Of a stretch of 64,000 nucleotides of DNA, positions 1 through 13,354 are shown piece after piece. Within the stretch, counting starts at the first letter, position 1; each line of letters starts with the position of its first letter. Both the position numbers and the translations under genes were made by a program. The stretch spans positions 58,600,096 through 58,664,095 of the forward strand of contig CANTUZ010000003.1 of NCBI GenBank assembly GCA_947846985.1. The letters are read 5' to 3'. This DNA comes from Fratercula arctica (lineage: Eukaryota > Chordata > Aves > Charadriiformes > Alcidae). Below the pieces are notes generated by a model, which did not search any database, had not been told where the DNA came from, and saw nothing but the letters and a program-made list of their open reading frames with translations.

Positions 1-50
1 GCAATGAGAATGCATGTTATTTTGTTTTTTCTTTTTTTGGTTACTAAAAG

Positions 51-77
51 GGATTGCTATGGCACTGATGCAAACAG
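51..77 (+). CDS. TMEM181: TMEM181 penultimate microexon (27 nt)
   Basis: The acceptor is a long T-rich tract ending in ACTAAAAG, and the donor is a consensus GTAAGT at 78. The segment is open in the frame required by the last exon (ends in codon position 2). At 27 nt it is very short, and the acceptor could be misplaced because the sequence starts only 50 bases upstream. Confidence 0.5.
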
Positions 78-875
78 GTAAGTATTAGGATGCTGGCAGG
101 TCATGAGGGCAGCAAGAGATGTGAAAGGAAAGGACTTGCTTTTAAACTGGGAAGGGTTGCAGGAGCCAGGTGAAGTTAGCGAAGAGGCAGCTCATGTGTA
201 AATGGTTTAGGGAAGGAGAATGGCTCTTCTTTGGTGTCCATTACTTAATGAAATAAGAATAATCAAATCTAGCAAAACTTCCTGGACTTCTGTGAGTTTA
301 TGTAATATGAGAATTATAGTAGCACTGAAAACTGACCCCCATCAGATATCTCTGTATAGACACTGAACAAACTCATTTTCTGCCCTTGATGTTTTCACCT
401 CTTACCAAGGTCACTGAAGTGGTTGGAACAGTGAGGATGGGGTTAATGCTGCAGTAACCTGAACACGTTTGTGCTAGACTAGCTATAGGCATTGTCTGAG
501 ATAGCTTGCCTTGGTTTAGTTAGATGAGTAGTAATAGTACCAGCTTGCTTCCATAAGAATCCTTGCGAAGAGTGGCTTTTAGTTACCGGAATAACTTTTA
601 TTATGCATCGTCCGTCCTCTGGAGAGAATTCAATATATTGTTTGTATCTCCAACAAGGAAGGCAAACAGATACCATACCAGCTTCTTACCCAAATAACTA
701 TTTGATGCCTCAATGTAGTTTAGAACTTACCTGTTTATTTTGGACTTCCTATCTGAACACCATATTCAGAATTTTTAACAAGTATCTGTTTCACAGGAGT
801 GACTATGAAGAAATGCCACTTCAGAATGGCCAAGCTATTAGAGCCAAGTATAAAGAGGAATCGGACAGTGATTGA
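51..875 (+). CDS. TMEM181: TMEM181, 3'-terminal coding part (exons 51-77 and 797-875), partial
   Basis: This is the C-terminal end of a gene that enters the window from the left. The last coding exon ends in a short acidic tail, QAIRAKYKEESDSD, followed by TGA. That tail and the position next to DYNLT1 in convergent orientation point to TMEM181 (GPR178), a multi-pass membrane protein of poorly defined function. A 27-nt segment at 51-77, with a pyrimidine-rich acceptor and a GTAAGT donor, joins the last exon in phase (AG|G) and adds an open stretch reading DCYGTDANR. No membrane segment lies in this part; it is the cytoplasmic tail end. The name rests mainly on synteny and a remembered tail, so an alternative identity cannot be excluded. 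The direction and the 3' end are well supported. Confidence 0.72.
78..796 (+). other. TMEM181 last intron
   Basis: This lies between a GTAAGT donor at 78 and the acceptor CACAG at 792-796. I see no repeat, RNA gene or coding exon in it. An open frame from 603 runs through its 3' end into the exon, but the upstream part is intronic. Confidence 0.55.
797..875 (+). CDS. TMEM181: TMEM181 last coding exon
   Basis: The exon starts after TTTCACAG, completes an arginine codon, and encodes SDYEEMPLQNG followed by the acidic tail; the stop TGA is at 873-875. The charged, low-complexity end is what is expected of a cytoplasmic C-terminus. Confidence 0.75.
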
Positions 876-3328
876 TTTTGATGTAGACAGACTTGTTCAG
901 TTGGAACTAAACCAATCCTGAAGTTTTCCTAGATGGACAACTTCCTTGGCTTCCTTAATCTGCTGTCATCTGAACACCAACTCCCAGGAAGGATATCCTG
1001 CTTCTGTTTCTGTTTACAAAGTTAAAACTGAAAAAAATAGTGCTTGAAAAGGTTGTGGTGAAAACTTGAGAAACCAAAATTTTTACACGTCTTATAAAAT
1101 GCCAGATAGAAGGATGTCTATGGACTAAAATCTTTAAGTCTATTTCCATTTAGAAGTGTCGCTGATTATATGCTGATTTTAAAATTGCTTCCTTGATGCT
1201 TGTTTTTTTTTTTTTTGAGGATTATGTACAGCATACTGTCATTCATCTGTTGCTTTTGTGTTAGCTCCTTTGTATATTGTCCACTGCTGTACGAAGTGCC
1301 TCATTTCCCTTTCAATTTTCTACCTTAGTCTTTTGAGCTGGAGGCAGGGAATGAAGTGGTTTACAGTTTTCTATCTTTTTTTTTTTTTTAATACAAGAAA
1401 ACACAAGCTTTCCATTCTTCGTTCGAAGAAGTGATATAGACTTAAGACCATTTTAAAAATTCATTTAAATGAGTTTACCAAATTTGTGTGAGATATGTGC
1501 AAATAGTCAACTTCTAGTGAGCCAAAATAGGTCAGTGGTGCAAAATTATCTGTATAATGTACATTTCATAACATGCTTTACCGCCACAACAGAAGTGTTT
1601 GTTTTGGTTTTTGTTTTGTTTTTTTCAAATAGCTGTTTTAAATAGAAATATTTAGGCAGCAACAAATCTCAGAAGGAAGTCAGTACTCTTCTTTCTGGGT
1701 TTTTTGTATGCTGGAGGAGATTGTTACAGAGAATACAGTATGAAAGTTTCACAATTTCAAATTTGCAAACATTTCATTTTTAGAGGCTTCTTCTACCAGA
1801 ATTTTTCTGTAAGTTTTATTAGTAGATAGTTAATCCGAGGAACAATTGTGGTTGCCCACGTATTGAATATGCATGAGAGTTGGCTTTTGGGCATGTTCTG
1901 TGCAGAGTTTAACTTCTTTGTCATACCACCTGTACTGATCAGAACTTTTACTAGTACATTTAGTGATTATCTGTGTTCCAGTCTGTGCCGGAACGGAGTT
2001 ATATGGGAATTAAGTATTCCTAATACAGTGCTGCTGCTTCTCTATTTAAAAGTTGGTTTTCTCCTACACCATTGTTCAGTTCTTTATTTAAGTGGATGCT
2101 GTTTGTTTCTAACTACTTTTATTTTCAGGTACTTAACCTGTCTGAAAGTATCTTTTTTTCATGGATTCACAACTGTGATTTATCTTGTAAAAATTTCTCT
2201 GCCCTGCTGCTGAAGAAGAGACTCTCAAAAGTACTGTTAATGTATTAGGCAGAAAATGGTGCTGGCTTATGCTAGGGAATTGTACTCATCATTGAAGTAG
2301 TTTAAGCAGAAGAGTGCAATGAAGTCCTACTAGATTTGCTGAATCGTATTGAGGAAAAAGTAGATTTGTTCCGCTTTGTTGCGACAACTGCTCTAGACCA
2401 TTCCAATTACAATAACCTCTCCTGGTAGCTGTTCCAAGATCATGAAGGGCAGACTTCCCAGGATAGCAGTTTTCTTAGAGAGGATCAAAGGAACTGCTTC
2501 ATGTGGTTGCATCCTTTCTGTCATTGCATAGTTCAGATTAAATGGTTAAATCAGTGCTCTGCTAAAGACAAGTGTGGTAAGATACTCTGTGTGTGGGAAG
2601 AAGAAAACTTTCTAAAACTATGTAGAGCTGTGAAATTTTTGTGGGTATTTGAAATTTACAACTTTGTGTACCAGGGATCATTTATTTGTTAGGAGCCAAA
2701 GCACTGCTGTATGGCTAAAGCAAGGAAACTGCTGAGGGGGGAGAGGAAGGTTTTTTCCTTTAATTTCTTAATTAATTGGTGTGTGTTTAGAAGACCATAT
2801 AGGAAAACATTAAAGAAGTATTTCAAGTTAGTGGTGGCTTTTTTTTTTCCAGTGAACTGTAGTAAACTGTACCTTCAGCACTTCCTTTTAGACTTTTATT
2901 TTAACAAGTATGGGAAATACCTTTGTATCCTAAAAGAGGAGAGCCCATCCTCGTTTTTACTATGAGGCTTACAGCTGTTTGAATTTGCAAAGTCAGACTT
3001 GAGAGCCAACTAAGCATCCTTTGCACTCCCCAAATCCTTTTGACTTTCATTGGAGTAACAGTGGGTGCAGGAATTAATTAGGTCTTCAGAATTTCATATT
3101 TACATGATTCTTACATACTCAGATCTTTTTGGCTCAGATACACTTTATTTCTGATCTGAATGGTTCTGAAGCGATAAAATGTTTGATTTGACCAATGTGC
3201 AAAGAATACTAATGTTTCTTACAGTCTGAACTGGTTATTAGAGTTAACCCTGAAATACAGTGTCACACTTTGGGATTTCAGTGACTAAAGAAAATATTTT
3301 CCATATAACTGTGATTGTCCTGATGTAG

Positions 3329-3440
3329 GAAAGTTAATGCAAACAAAACGGCAAGTGAAATGCGCTGGGAACAGCTTAAGAAAAAAATCATCACCTCCAA
3401 TGGAAATAGGAAAGCCAAGAATGGGAAATGTGTACTTAAA
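3329..3440 (+). other. Unassigned open segment with splice-like ends, plus strand
   Basis: This is 112 nt between an AG (TGATGTAG) and a GTAAGT donor. One frame is open throughout for 37 codons, lysine- and asparagine-rich (for example ASEMRWEQLKKKII). It ends in phase 0. I recognise no family. It may be chance within the TMEM181 3' UTR or an alternative 3' exon. Confidence 0.2.
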
Positions 3441-4621
3441 GTAAGTATCTTACTATGAAAATAGTGAGAAAATAGTTTGTTAATTTTTAGAGACTATATT
3501 TAAGCAACGTTTGCCATATAAAATAGTTTTGTGTTGTGGAAGTGCTAGAATGTAATGATAAGCTTGGCTGAAGCACTGTCACATCAATTTCAATATACAG
3601 AAAAAGGCAAAAGCAGTGAAGCAGATGAAGAAATAGTTTTTGCTAGCAAGAAGTCTCATTTTCATTCCTCTTATTTCCACAACTGGAAAGCAGAGACAAT
3701 ATTTGAGGAATATTACAATATGGATCGTAAACAGCTTGGGAGTAGGTGGCATAAATTCACCTCTGAGTAAAGTAGTGTAGTGTAAGGGTAAAACAGAAGA
3801 GATCTGGATAAGAAACTAGCTGGCTTTCCTTTCGTTACTGCTACAATAATTAAATATTCCCATCACTAGTGGAACTGTATAAAATAAGTATACAAAAAGG
3901 CCCCACAACATAGTGTTCCTGCTCTAAAGGAGATGCCATCTGTTAAGTAACTGCAAGACTTCCATGTACACAATGATCAAGAGGGACTTTTAAGAAATCA
4001 ATAATCATTGAGTGGGAGCCATTCATGGCAACCATTTTCGGTAGTATTTGCTTTAGAAATACAGTTGGAATTGGCTGGAAACTTCCCTAGGACTGGCAAA
4101 GAATAGGAAGCATAAGGCTTAACCACTGGTAAGGAACAGCGAGTGCAACCGACCTGTGGCATTAATACTGGGGAAAATGGGAGTACAGACCCAGCTAGGA
4201 AAGACTTTGAGCCAAAAGACAACTTTGTAACCATAGTCACCTGTTTTTCCCCATTTCCTTTTGCTTATGCCAGTAATAACCTTTGCATCACTGTAAAATT
4301 TTTTTAGAGGTTTGTAAATATGTAAAATGAAAATATGCAAAATTGTGTACCAAAATGGTATAAAAATGTGTAAGATAAGTGCTCTGTTTAATGAGAAGCT
4401 GTAATTAAGTGCTGCTTTGACAAAGTGTGCATGAGGATGTGTTAAATATTCTATGTGTCTAGAAGTTGTGTTAATGACAGCAAATTATCCATTTATGTTG
4501 GAAAACTTCATGCTAATATGGAATATGAAGGAAAAAACAATATTTTACTTCAAGCAAAAGTTGGGTATTGAGTTTCTTGGAAGACGACTTAATATGCATA
4601 ATCATTGTTAAATATGTTCAT

Positions 4622-4627
4622 AATAAA
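4622..4627 (+). promoter_or_regulatory. Poly(A) signal AATAAA, TMEM181
   Basis: A consensus AATAAA is followed within 30 bases by a T/GT-rich stretch (TATTGTATCTTGGTTTTATTTT), the usual downstream element. It is the best-formed plus-strand poly(A) signal that I noticed between the TMEM181 stop and DYNLT1. Confidence 0.55.
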
Positions 4628-5115
4628 GTTTTATATCTTTATATTGTATCTTGGTTTTATTTTCATTCTAGTGAATGACTAACTGTACCATTTTCATAAC
4701 TTACCCATGTATTTTCTTATGCATATTTAAACTTGATTACTTGCATAAGGATGGGATCCAGGAGGCTCTGTCAGCACAGATTAACCAGGGAATTATGATT
4801 TGGGCTGGGTTTTTTTGCTTACCCTGCCTGGGCTTGAAGGAGGAAGGCCGTGTTGCTAATTTTCCTAAGAAGTAGGCTAGCCAGTTTACAAAGGGGAACT
4901 GGTGTTCTGGAATGGCATCGCAGTGGCTATGCAAAGCCTGCTGTGCTCATGCTGGCAATAGAACGTCCCCTGGTGAATGCCAGTGGCAGCTGCCTTTCTG
5001 CCAAAGGTGCTGCTTCACCGTAGCTGACAGCAGACATGGACAGGAAGGAGGACGGTTGAAGCCTTGCCTAGCATGGGGTTTTCTCCAGTCTGGTTGGACA
5101 CGCTAAGTGGAGGAG

Positions 5116-5451
5116 TTATCCCAGTGGGCACCCCCAGGCACCTAGCACTATGAAAAACAAATCCTCTACTGTCATTTCATTTTTCAGTATTGCGTCCTTC
5201 CAGATCGTGCAAACATACTGTTGTATCAGCAGTCGTCTCATTCGAAACAGCTTTAGTTCAGAGACAGATTCTGAAAATATTTGACAGGGCTTCCTAAATA
5301 CAACCAACTCTCCTCCAGGACTACTCTCCCCTACTTGCTTTGTAAGTAATTTTTTCAACTTCATTGGCTGGGAGCTACTGCTTACAGAAGCAGCAGAGCC
5401 GTTCACAGAGGCAGCCTGCAATTCATAGCACGCTCCCACTTCTTTAATTAG
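5116..5451 (-). other. Unassigned open reading frame with acceptor site, minus strand
   Basis: The frame is open for 111 codons, from just after a strong minus-strand acceptor (TTTTCTTTTTCAG, exon side starting at 5451) to TAA at 5116-5118. The predicted peptide has a serine-rich first part and a basic, leucine-rich second part (for example LFRMRRLLIQQYVCTIW). There is no family match that I recognise. If real, it would be the last exon of a minus-strand transcript; an AATAAA on that strand lies at 4656-4661. It could equally be a chance frame. Confidence 0.22.
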
Positions 5452-5585
5452 CTGAAAAAGAAAACCTTATCCAAGCCTATGCTGAAAACTTGTTTTACTT
5501 GTTACTGTTCTGCAACTTTAGAAGCAGATTTTACTCACGTGTTATTTAGTGATGTCACCTTGATGCAGTCTTTTGCCCCTTTCAG

Positions 5586-5658
5586 AAAGGATCATGTTTC
5601 ACGAACTATCAGAACTCATCACGCTCGCTATCAGCGAAAGCAATGGAGAAGGTAGCAG
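5586..5658 (+). other. Unassigned splice-flanked open segment, plus strand
   Basis: This is 73 nt between a pyrimidine-rich acceptor (TTTTGCCCCTTTCAG) and the donor CAG|GTAAGT. It is open in phase 0, reading for example NYQNSSRSLSAKAMEK, which would continue the phase left by the segment at 3329-3440. The splice signals are strong, but no family is recognised. Confidence 0.22.
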
Positions 5659-6019
5659 GTAAGTTCAAGACCTACTTAACCCAGGCAATTGGCATTCTAT
5701 GCATTCTATTACTATGCAAATAATTTTCACATTCTAGAATGCAAAAAACTTATCTGTTTTCATTCAATGAAGATAGTTATTTCTGTTACCATTCCATGCC
5801 CTAAATACCATACAATAAGATTAAACGTGTCCCAAAAATGCATCCAAATTACTTTCTGATAAACATAATCTCATTTTCTTGCAATTTTTGTAGTGACTTT
5901 AGCAAAATTATGGAAGTGCTTCATCTTCTGGTATGTACCTCAACTACCTTGAAGAGAATTAAAAGAATTGGAACTTTTTTAATAACAGAAGAGTTAAGTT
6001 TAAATGAGTCACACCAATG

Positions 6020-6372
6020 GTTATGAATTTCAATAATTTAATGCTAACTAAAAGTACAAAGTGTGAAAGTCCGTGTCTCGTTTATATTGGTCTTAAAAAA
6101 GAAATCTAGAGAAAGTGTTTACACTGCAGCAGATTTCAGTATTAGCACCTTGAAGAGAAGTTCTTGAAGTGTTAAGACAGTACGGCAACACCGGTACAAT
6201 ACTACGTACAAACATAAACCATGTAACAGCACATTTTCACATTTCTACACTTAAAAAAAAGTTACTTTAAAAGTACATTAAAAACAGAAGTTGTTCAGTG
6301 TATTCACAGTTTGAGTAGAGATGGAATCAAGTGCTGGAGTAGAAAAGAGAAGAATGAATGATTCCAAGGCAA
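6020..6372 (-). other. DYNLT1 3' UTR (probable)
   Basis: This is AT-rich sequence after the stop. The nearest usable signal is ATTAAA at 6037-6042 on the minus strand, so cleavage is placed near 6020. That gives a short 3' UTR of about 350 nt. Confidence 0.5.
6037..6042 (-). promoter_or_regulatory. Poly(A) signal ATTAAA, DYNLT1 (probable)
   Basis: The commonest variant of AATAAA, lying about 330 nt beyond the stop. A second ATTAAA on this strand lies near 5974, so alternative sites are possible. Confidence 0.4.
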
Positions 6373-10488
<4,116 letters not shown>

Positions 10489-10582
10489 CTTCCCGCTGGA
10501 GCCCCCTCACGCCGCCAACCGTCACCCCGGTACCGCCCCCCCCTCACCGCCGACGCCCCACGCGCCGGCCGCTGCTCGCAGT

Positions 10583-10592
10583 GCGCCTGCGC
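10583..10592 (+). promoter_or_regulatory. NRF1-like site
   Basis: GCGCCTGCGC differs by one base from the GCGCATGCGC core bound by NRF1, a common activator of TATA-less CpG promoters. It lies about 95 bases upstream of the DYNLT1 ATG. Confidence 0.45.
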
Positions 10593-10679
10593 CCCCCGGC
10601 CCCGCCGCCCCGCCCGCCTCCGGCCGCTCTGCGCCCGCGCGCCCGGCTCCGCGCGGGATCCACCCCAACGGCTGGCACC

Positions 10680-10689
10680 GCGCCTGCGC
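10680..10689 (+). promoter_or_regulatory. NRF1-like site, second copy
   Basis: The same GCGCCTGCGC decamer repeats 97 bases from the first. A third, imperfect copy (GCGCCTGCCG) lies at 10723. Confidence 0.45.
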
Positions 10690-10812
10690 GTCCCCTCCTC
10701 GGCCCTCGCCGCCGCTCTCTTTGCGCCTGCCGCAGTGCGCTCGCCGCCTGCCGGGCGCGTAGCAACAGGGAATGCCGCCACAGCCACGGGGCTCGGCCCG
10801 CCCAGCGCTCGT

Positions 10813-10824
10813 CAAGATGGCGCC
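10813..10824 (+). promoter_or_regulatory. YY1-like site
   Basis: CAAGATGGCGCC matches the CAAGATGGCGGC core of YY1 initiator-type sites except at one base. Such sites often sit just downstream of a start site, so this could mark plus-strand initiation near 10.8 kb. Confidence 0.45.
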
Positions 10825-10825
10825 G

Positions 10826-10839
10826 GTTTCCATAGCGAC
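10826..10839 (+). promoter_or_regulatory. RFX X-box
   Basis: GTTTCCATAGCGAC fits the X-box consensus RYYNYY-N(1-3)-RRNRAC bound by RFX factors, which control ciliary genes. It sits two bases after the YY1-like site and about 340 bases upstream of the DYNLT1 ATG. Confidence 0.5.
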
Positions 10840-10892
10840 AGCGCCGAGGCGCCTGGCCGGGGGCCGCTGAGCGGGGCGGTGGTGGGACCGCC

Positions 10893-11027
10893 ATGGCGTT
10901 GTCCGACTCCCGAGACCGAGAGAGAGGAAGGAGGCTGCTGGTCTGGGTTGTGTTTCCCATACGGATAGCGTGCCCTGACGGTGGAGGGGTGGATCCTGGT
11001 GGTCCTTCCCTGGGAAGGAACACCTGA
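10893..11027 (+). other. Small open frame with strong Kozak context in the CpG island edge
   Basis: GACCGCCATGGCG is a near-perfect Kozak context. The frame has 44 codons, starts MALSDSRDRERGRR and stops at TGA 11025-11027. I recognise no family. It may be an upstream reading frame in a plus-strand 5' exon, or chance in GC-rich sequence. Confidence 0.2.
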
Positions 11028-11619
11028 CTCGTTTCAGGAAACAGCTTGGAAAGAAGGCCTGAGTATGCCATGTATGCCCAGGAACTGAAAAAAACCCAAA
11101 CAAACAACTAACCCATGGAAAGTCATGAAGAATATGTGTATTCTCACAGTTCTAAACAGATCCTGTTATTTCTAGCAGCCAGAATCGGAATCTGGACAAT
11201 GAAATTAAAGGGCCCGCTTTTCACAGTTTATAGGTTTTGTGTATGTGTGCAGTGTTTACGGATTGCCCAAATTACTGATGGGATGCCAACCTCCGAGGGA
11301 CAATGTAAACAGTGGAAGACACTGTTCGGGTTCAGAGAGGCCTGGGTGAGCTGCAGAAACAGTCTAAACGAAGGAGAAAACTTCCTGGGGGCAAGTGCAA
11401 AGGCCTGTACTGAGGCAGGAATAACCAGCTCGGAAGGCAGACAGGGCAGGACCAGCTCACTCGGCAGCCGTTCTGTAGACAAGAGAGTAGGAGGGTGTAT
11501 AAGGTGTGATTTACCTCAATTTGTCGTACAGTGTTGTTAAAAAAAAGGGAGAAGCTGTACAGGGAGGTGTAAATGGATGTATAGCTTGCCAGGCGTGGGA
11601 AGCAGCATTCCTGCTGTGC

Positions 11620-11690
11620 TCTCTGCAGCAAGGCCTCACAAGGAATACTGTGTCCAGCTTTAGGCGTTGCATTTCGAGATGATGGAGGGA
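11620..11690 (+). repeat. Degraded CR1-like fragment
   Basis: CAAGGCCTCACAAGGAATAC followed by TGTGTCCAGCTTTAGGC resembles the internal CR1 segment that usually reads CACCTGGAGTACTGTGTCCAG. It is diverged and short, so the call is tentative. Confidence 0.4.
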
Positions 11691-12856
11691 GTTACAGCCT
11701 GAGGGGCCTCAGCCGTGGCCTCCTTCTCTGCACCCTCTGCTCCGGGCCGGTCTCTGGGGCAGACCTCAGCCCTATGCTTCGGCCTTGTCTCCATCCCTCC
11801 TTCTCCTGCAGAAGAAGACCTTGACTGGTTACCTCACTTTGAGATGGTATGGATCCCCTGCAGGCAGCACCCGCTCTGGGACGTGGCGGGGCTGAAGATG
11901 GCTGCCCTGCTCACCCTCGGCCCCCCTCTGAGTCCTGCCTGCACTCCCTGCTCCCCCTGGGCAGAAAGCAGAGCCTATGGGGAGGTTGAACAAGTGGTGC
12001 CTGTTTAGACAAAAGAGTAAAAGGCTACAACCTGGTTACACTCTTAGCACGTATAAAATACTGCAGCAGTTTTCCATGTCCAGGAGTGAGAGAGAAAAAT
12101 ACAATGAGTTAGAAGTTGAGGCTTTGGTTAAATATTAGGGGAAAGCTGGGGGTAGGGGTAATGTTCCTCAGCCTGGATTTGCGATACTACAAATCTGTCA
12201 CAGTGGGTGGTTACAATCCTCAGATTATTTCCGGTCTTTCATTTAGGTAAAATTTTGCCCAAAATGAAGGCCCAAATCATCTGAATATTCTTTGTTGAGC
12301 ATAGCTCTGTGCCCCACTAACAATTGCTTTCTCTTCAGTGATACAGTTGAAGAAAGTGATTAAACTTGATGTACACAGGTGGAAATGTTTGAACCTATTT
12401 AACTTAATAAGGTTATAAAATTGCAGGCTGTTTAATTTTGCCACATGAATAGAATTGCAGTGCTTTGTTTAATTTTGACTAAAATGTAGTATTTCTTAGA
12501 ACACCCAAAACACTAAGAAGGGCTTCTGCATTGTACAGACAGTTTATCTAGTAGAGCCAGGAACAAGAAAGGAGATTGACCTGCAAGAACAGCCTCTCTT
12601 CTTTTCCAGACTTTGAAATAATTTGGATGTAATTTTGAACTTCATTACTCACACTTGGTTCTGTAGTAGAATGAATTGGGATATCCAATCGAAATAATAT
12701 TTTAACTTCTAATCGTTACCTGAGATCAGATTTCCAGTTGTGAGGTAAAATAATTTTCTTCTTTTCATAGATGCATAAAAAAGAATTCTTTTGAACTTTT
12801 ATCTGTACTAATTGCTTTGTCATTCAGACCTGAATAGAAAACTATTTTGTTTTCAG

Positions 12857-12911
12857 GAAAGATCTGTTTACGAAACAAGCAGTTTCCTGTGTGAGTCCTG
12901 GGGACACTGAG
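12857..12911 (+). other. Candidate untranslated exon upstream of SYTL3
   Basis: A good acceptor (TTTTGTTTTCAG) is followed by two possible donors, GTGAGT at 12891 and GTTAGT at 12912. No coding content is claimed. Confidence 0.2.
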
Positions 12912-13316
12912 GTTAGTAGTATTTTCACATCTATAGTATCAGAAAAAGAAATGTAGAACTCAAAGCCACTTCTTTTCCTGTGTGTGGCTTGAAGACTGAG
13001 CGTGTTTTGATGATAGCAGTCAGCTTTTATAGTCTTTTGTGCTGAGTCTCTTTTTAGTGTTAGAAAAATGAATAACTTGTCTTTGATTGCTAATTGCTGT
13101 CACTGGTAACAAAATCAGAGACTTGGCAAAAGCTGTTGTAACACTAGAGTTCTTCTTTGAGTGTGTTTGCTTTTAGCTGTTTTGGGGATGCTCCTCCGTA
13201 CATACATCAGTCTAATTTTGGTGCCCAAAGGAAGGAAAGGGGGTGGAGAACAGCCACCAGTTTTCTTTAAGGAAAGATAAAAAAGTAATGAGTGCTACTC
13301 ATCTCTTAAATGCAAG

Positions 13317-13354
13317 GTACTTCTATGCGTCTTTCTTTGATGGCTGCGGAAAAG
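13317..13354 (+). other. Candidate short 5' exon upstream of SYTL3
   Basis: A short segment ending in GCGGAAAAG|GTAAGG, a near-consensus donor. It contains ATGGCTGCGGAAAAG, an ATG with open frame to the donor. The acceptor side (AATGCAAG) is weak. Confidence 0.2.

Larger units (their letters stand above)
876..4645 (+). other. TMEM181 3' UTR (probable)
   Basis: This is AT-rich, mostly stop-rich sequence between the TMEM181 stop and the first convincing poly(A) signal at 4622. Short T tracts occur at about 1202-1216 and 1375-1390. The UTR would be long (about 3.8 kb), and earlier cleavage or an additional intron is possible. A splice-flanked open segment at 3329-3440 is described separately. 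Confidence 0.5.
4646..6019. other. Spacer between the convergent TMEM181 and DYNLT1 3' ends
   Basis: No gene is recognised here. The interval has several CpGs clustered at about 5190-5260 and 5625-5640, unlike the CpG-poor surroundings. It contains one long minus-strand open frame (5116-5451) and one short splice-flanked plus-strand segment (5586-5658). The rest is AT-rich and stop-rich. Confidence 0.4.

Noticed and set aside
603..796. N-terminal extension of the TMEM181 last-exon frame
   Set aside because: The acceptor TTTCACAG at 796 explains the real boundary; the upstream part is intron that happens to be open.
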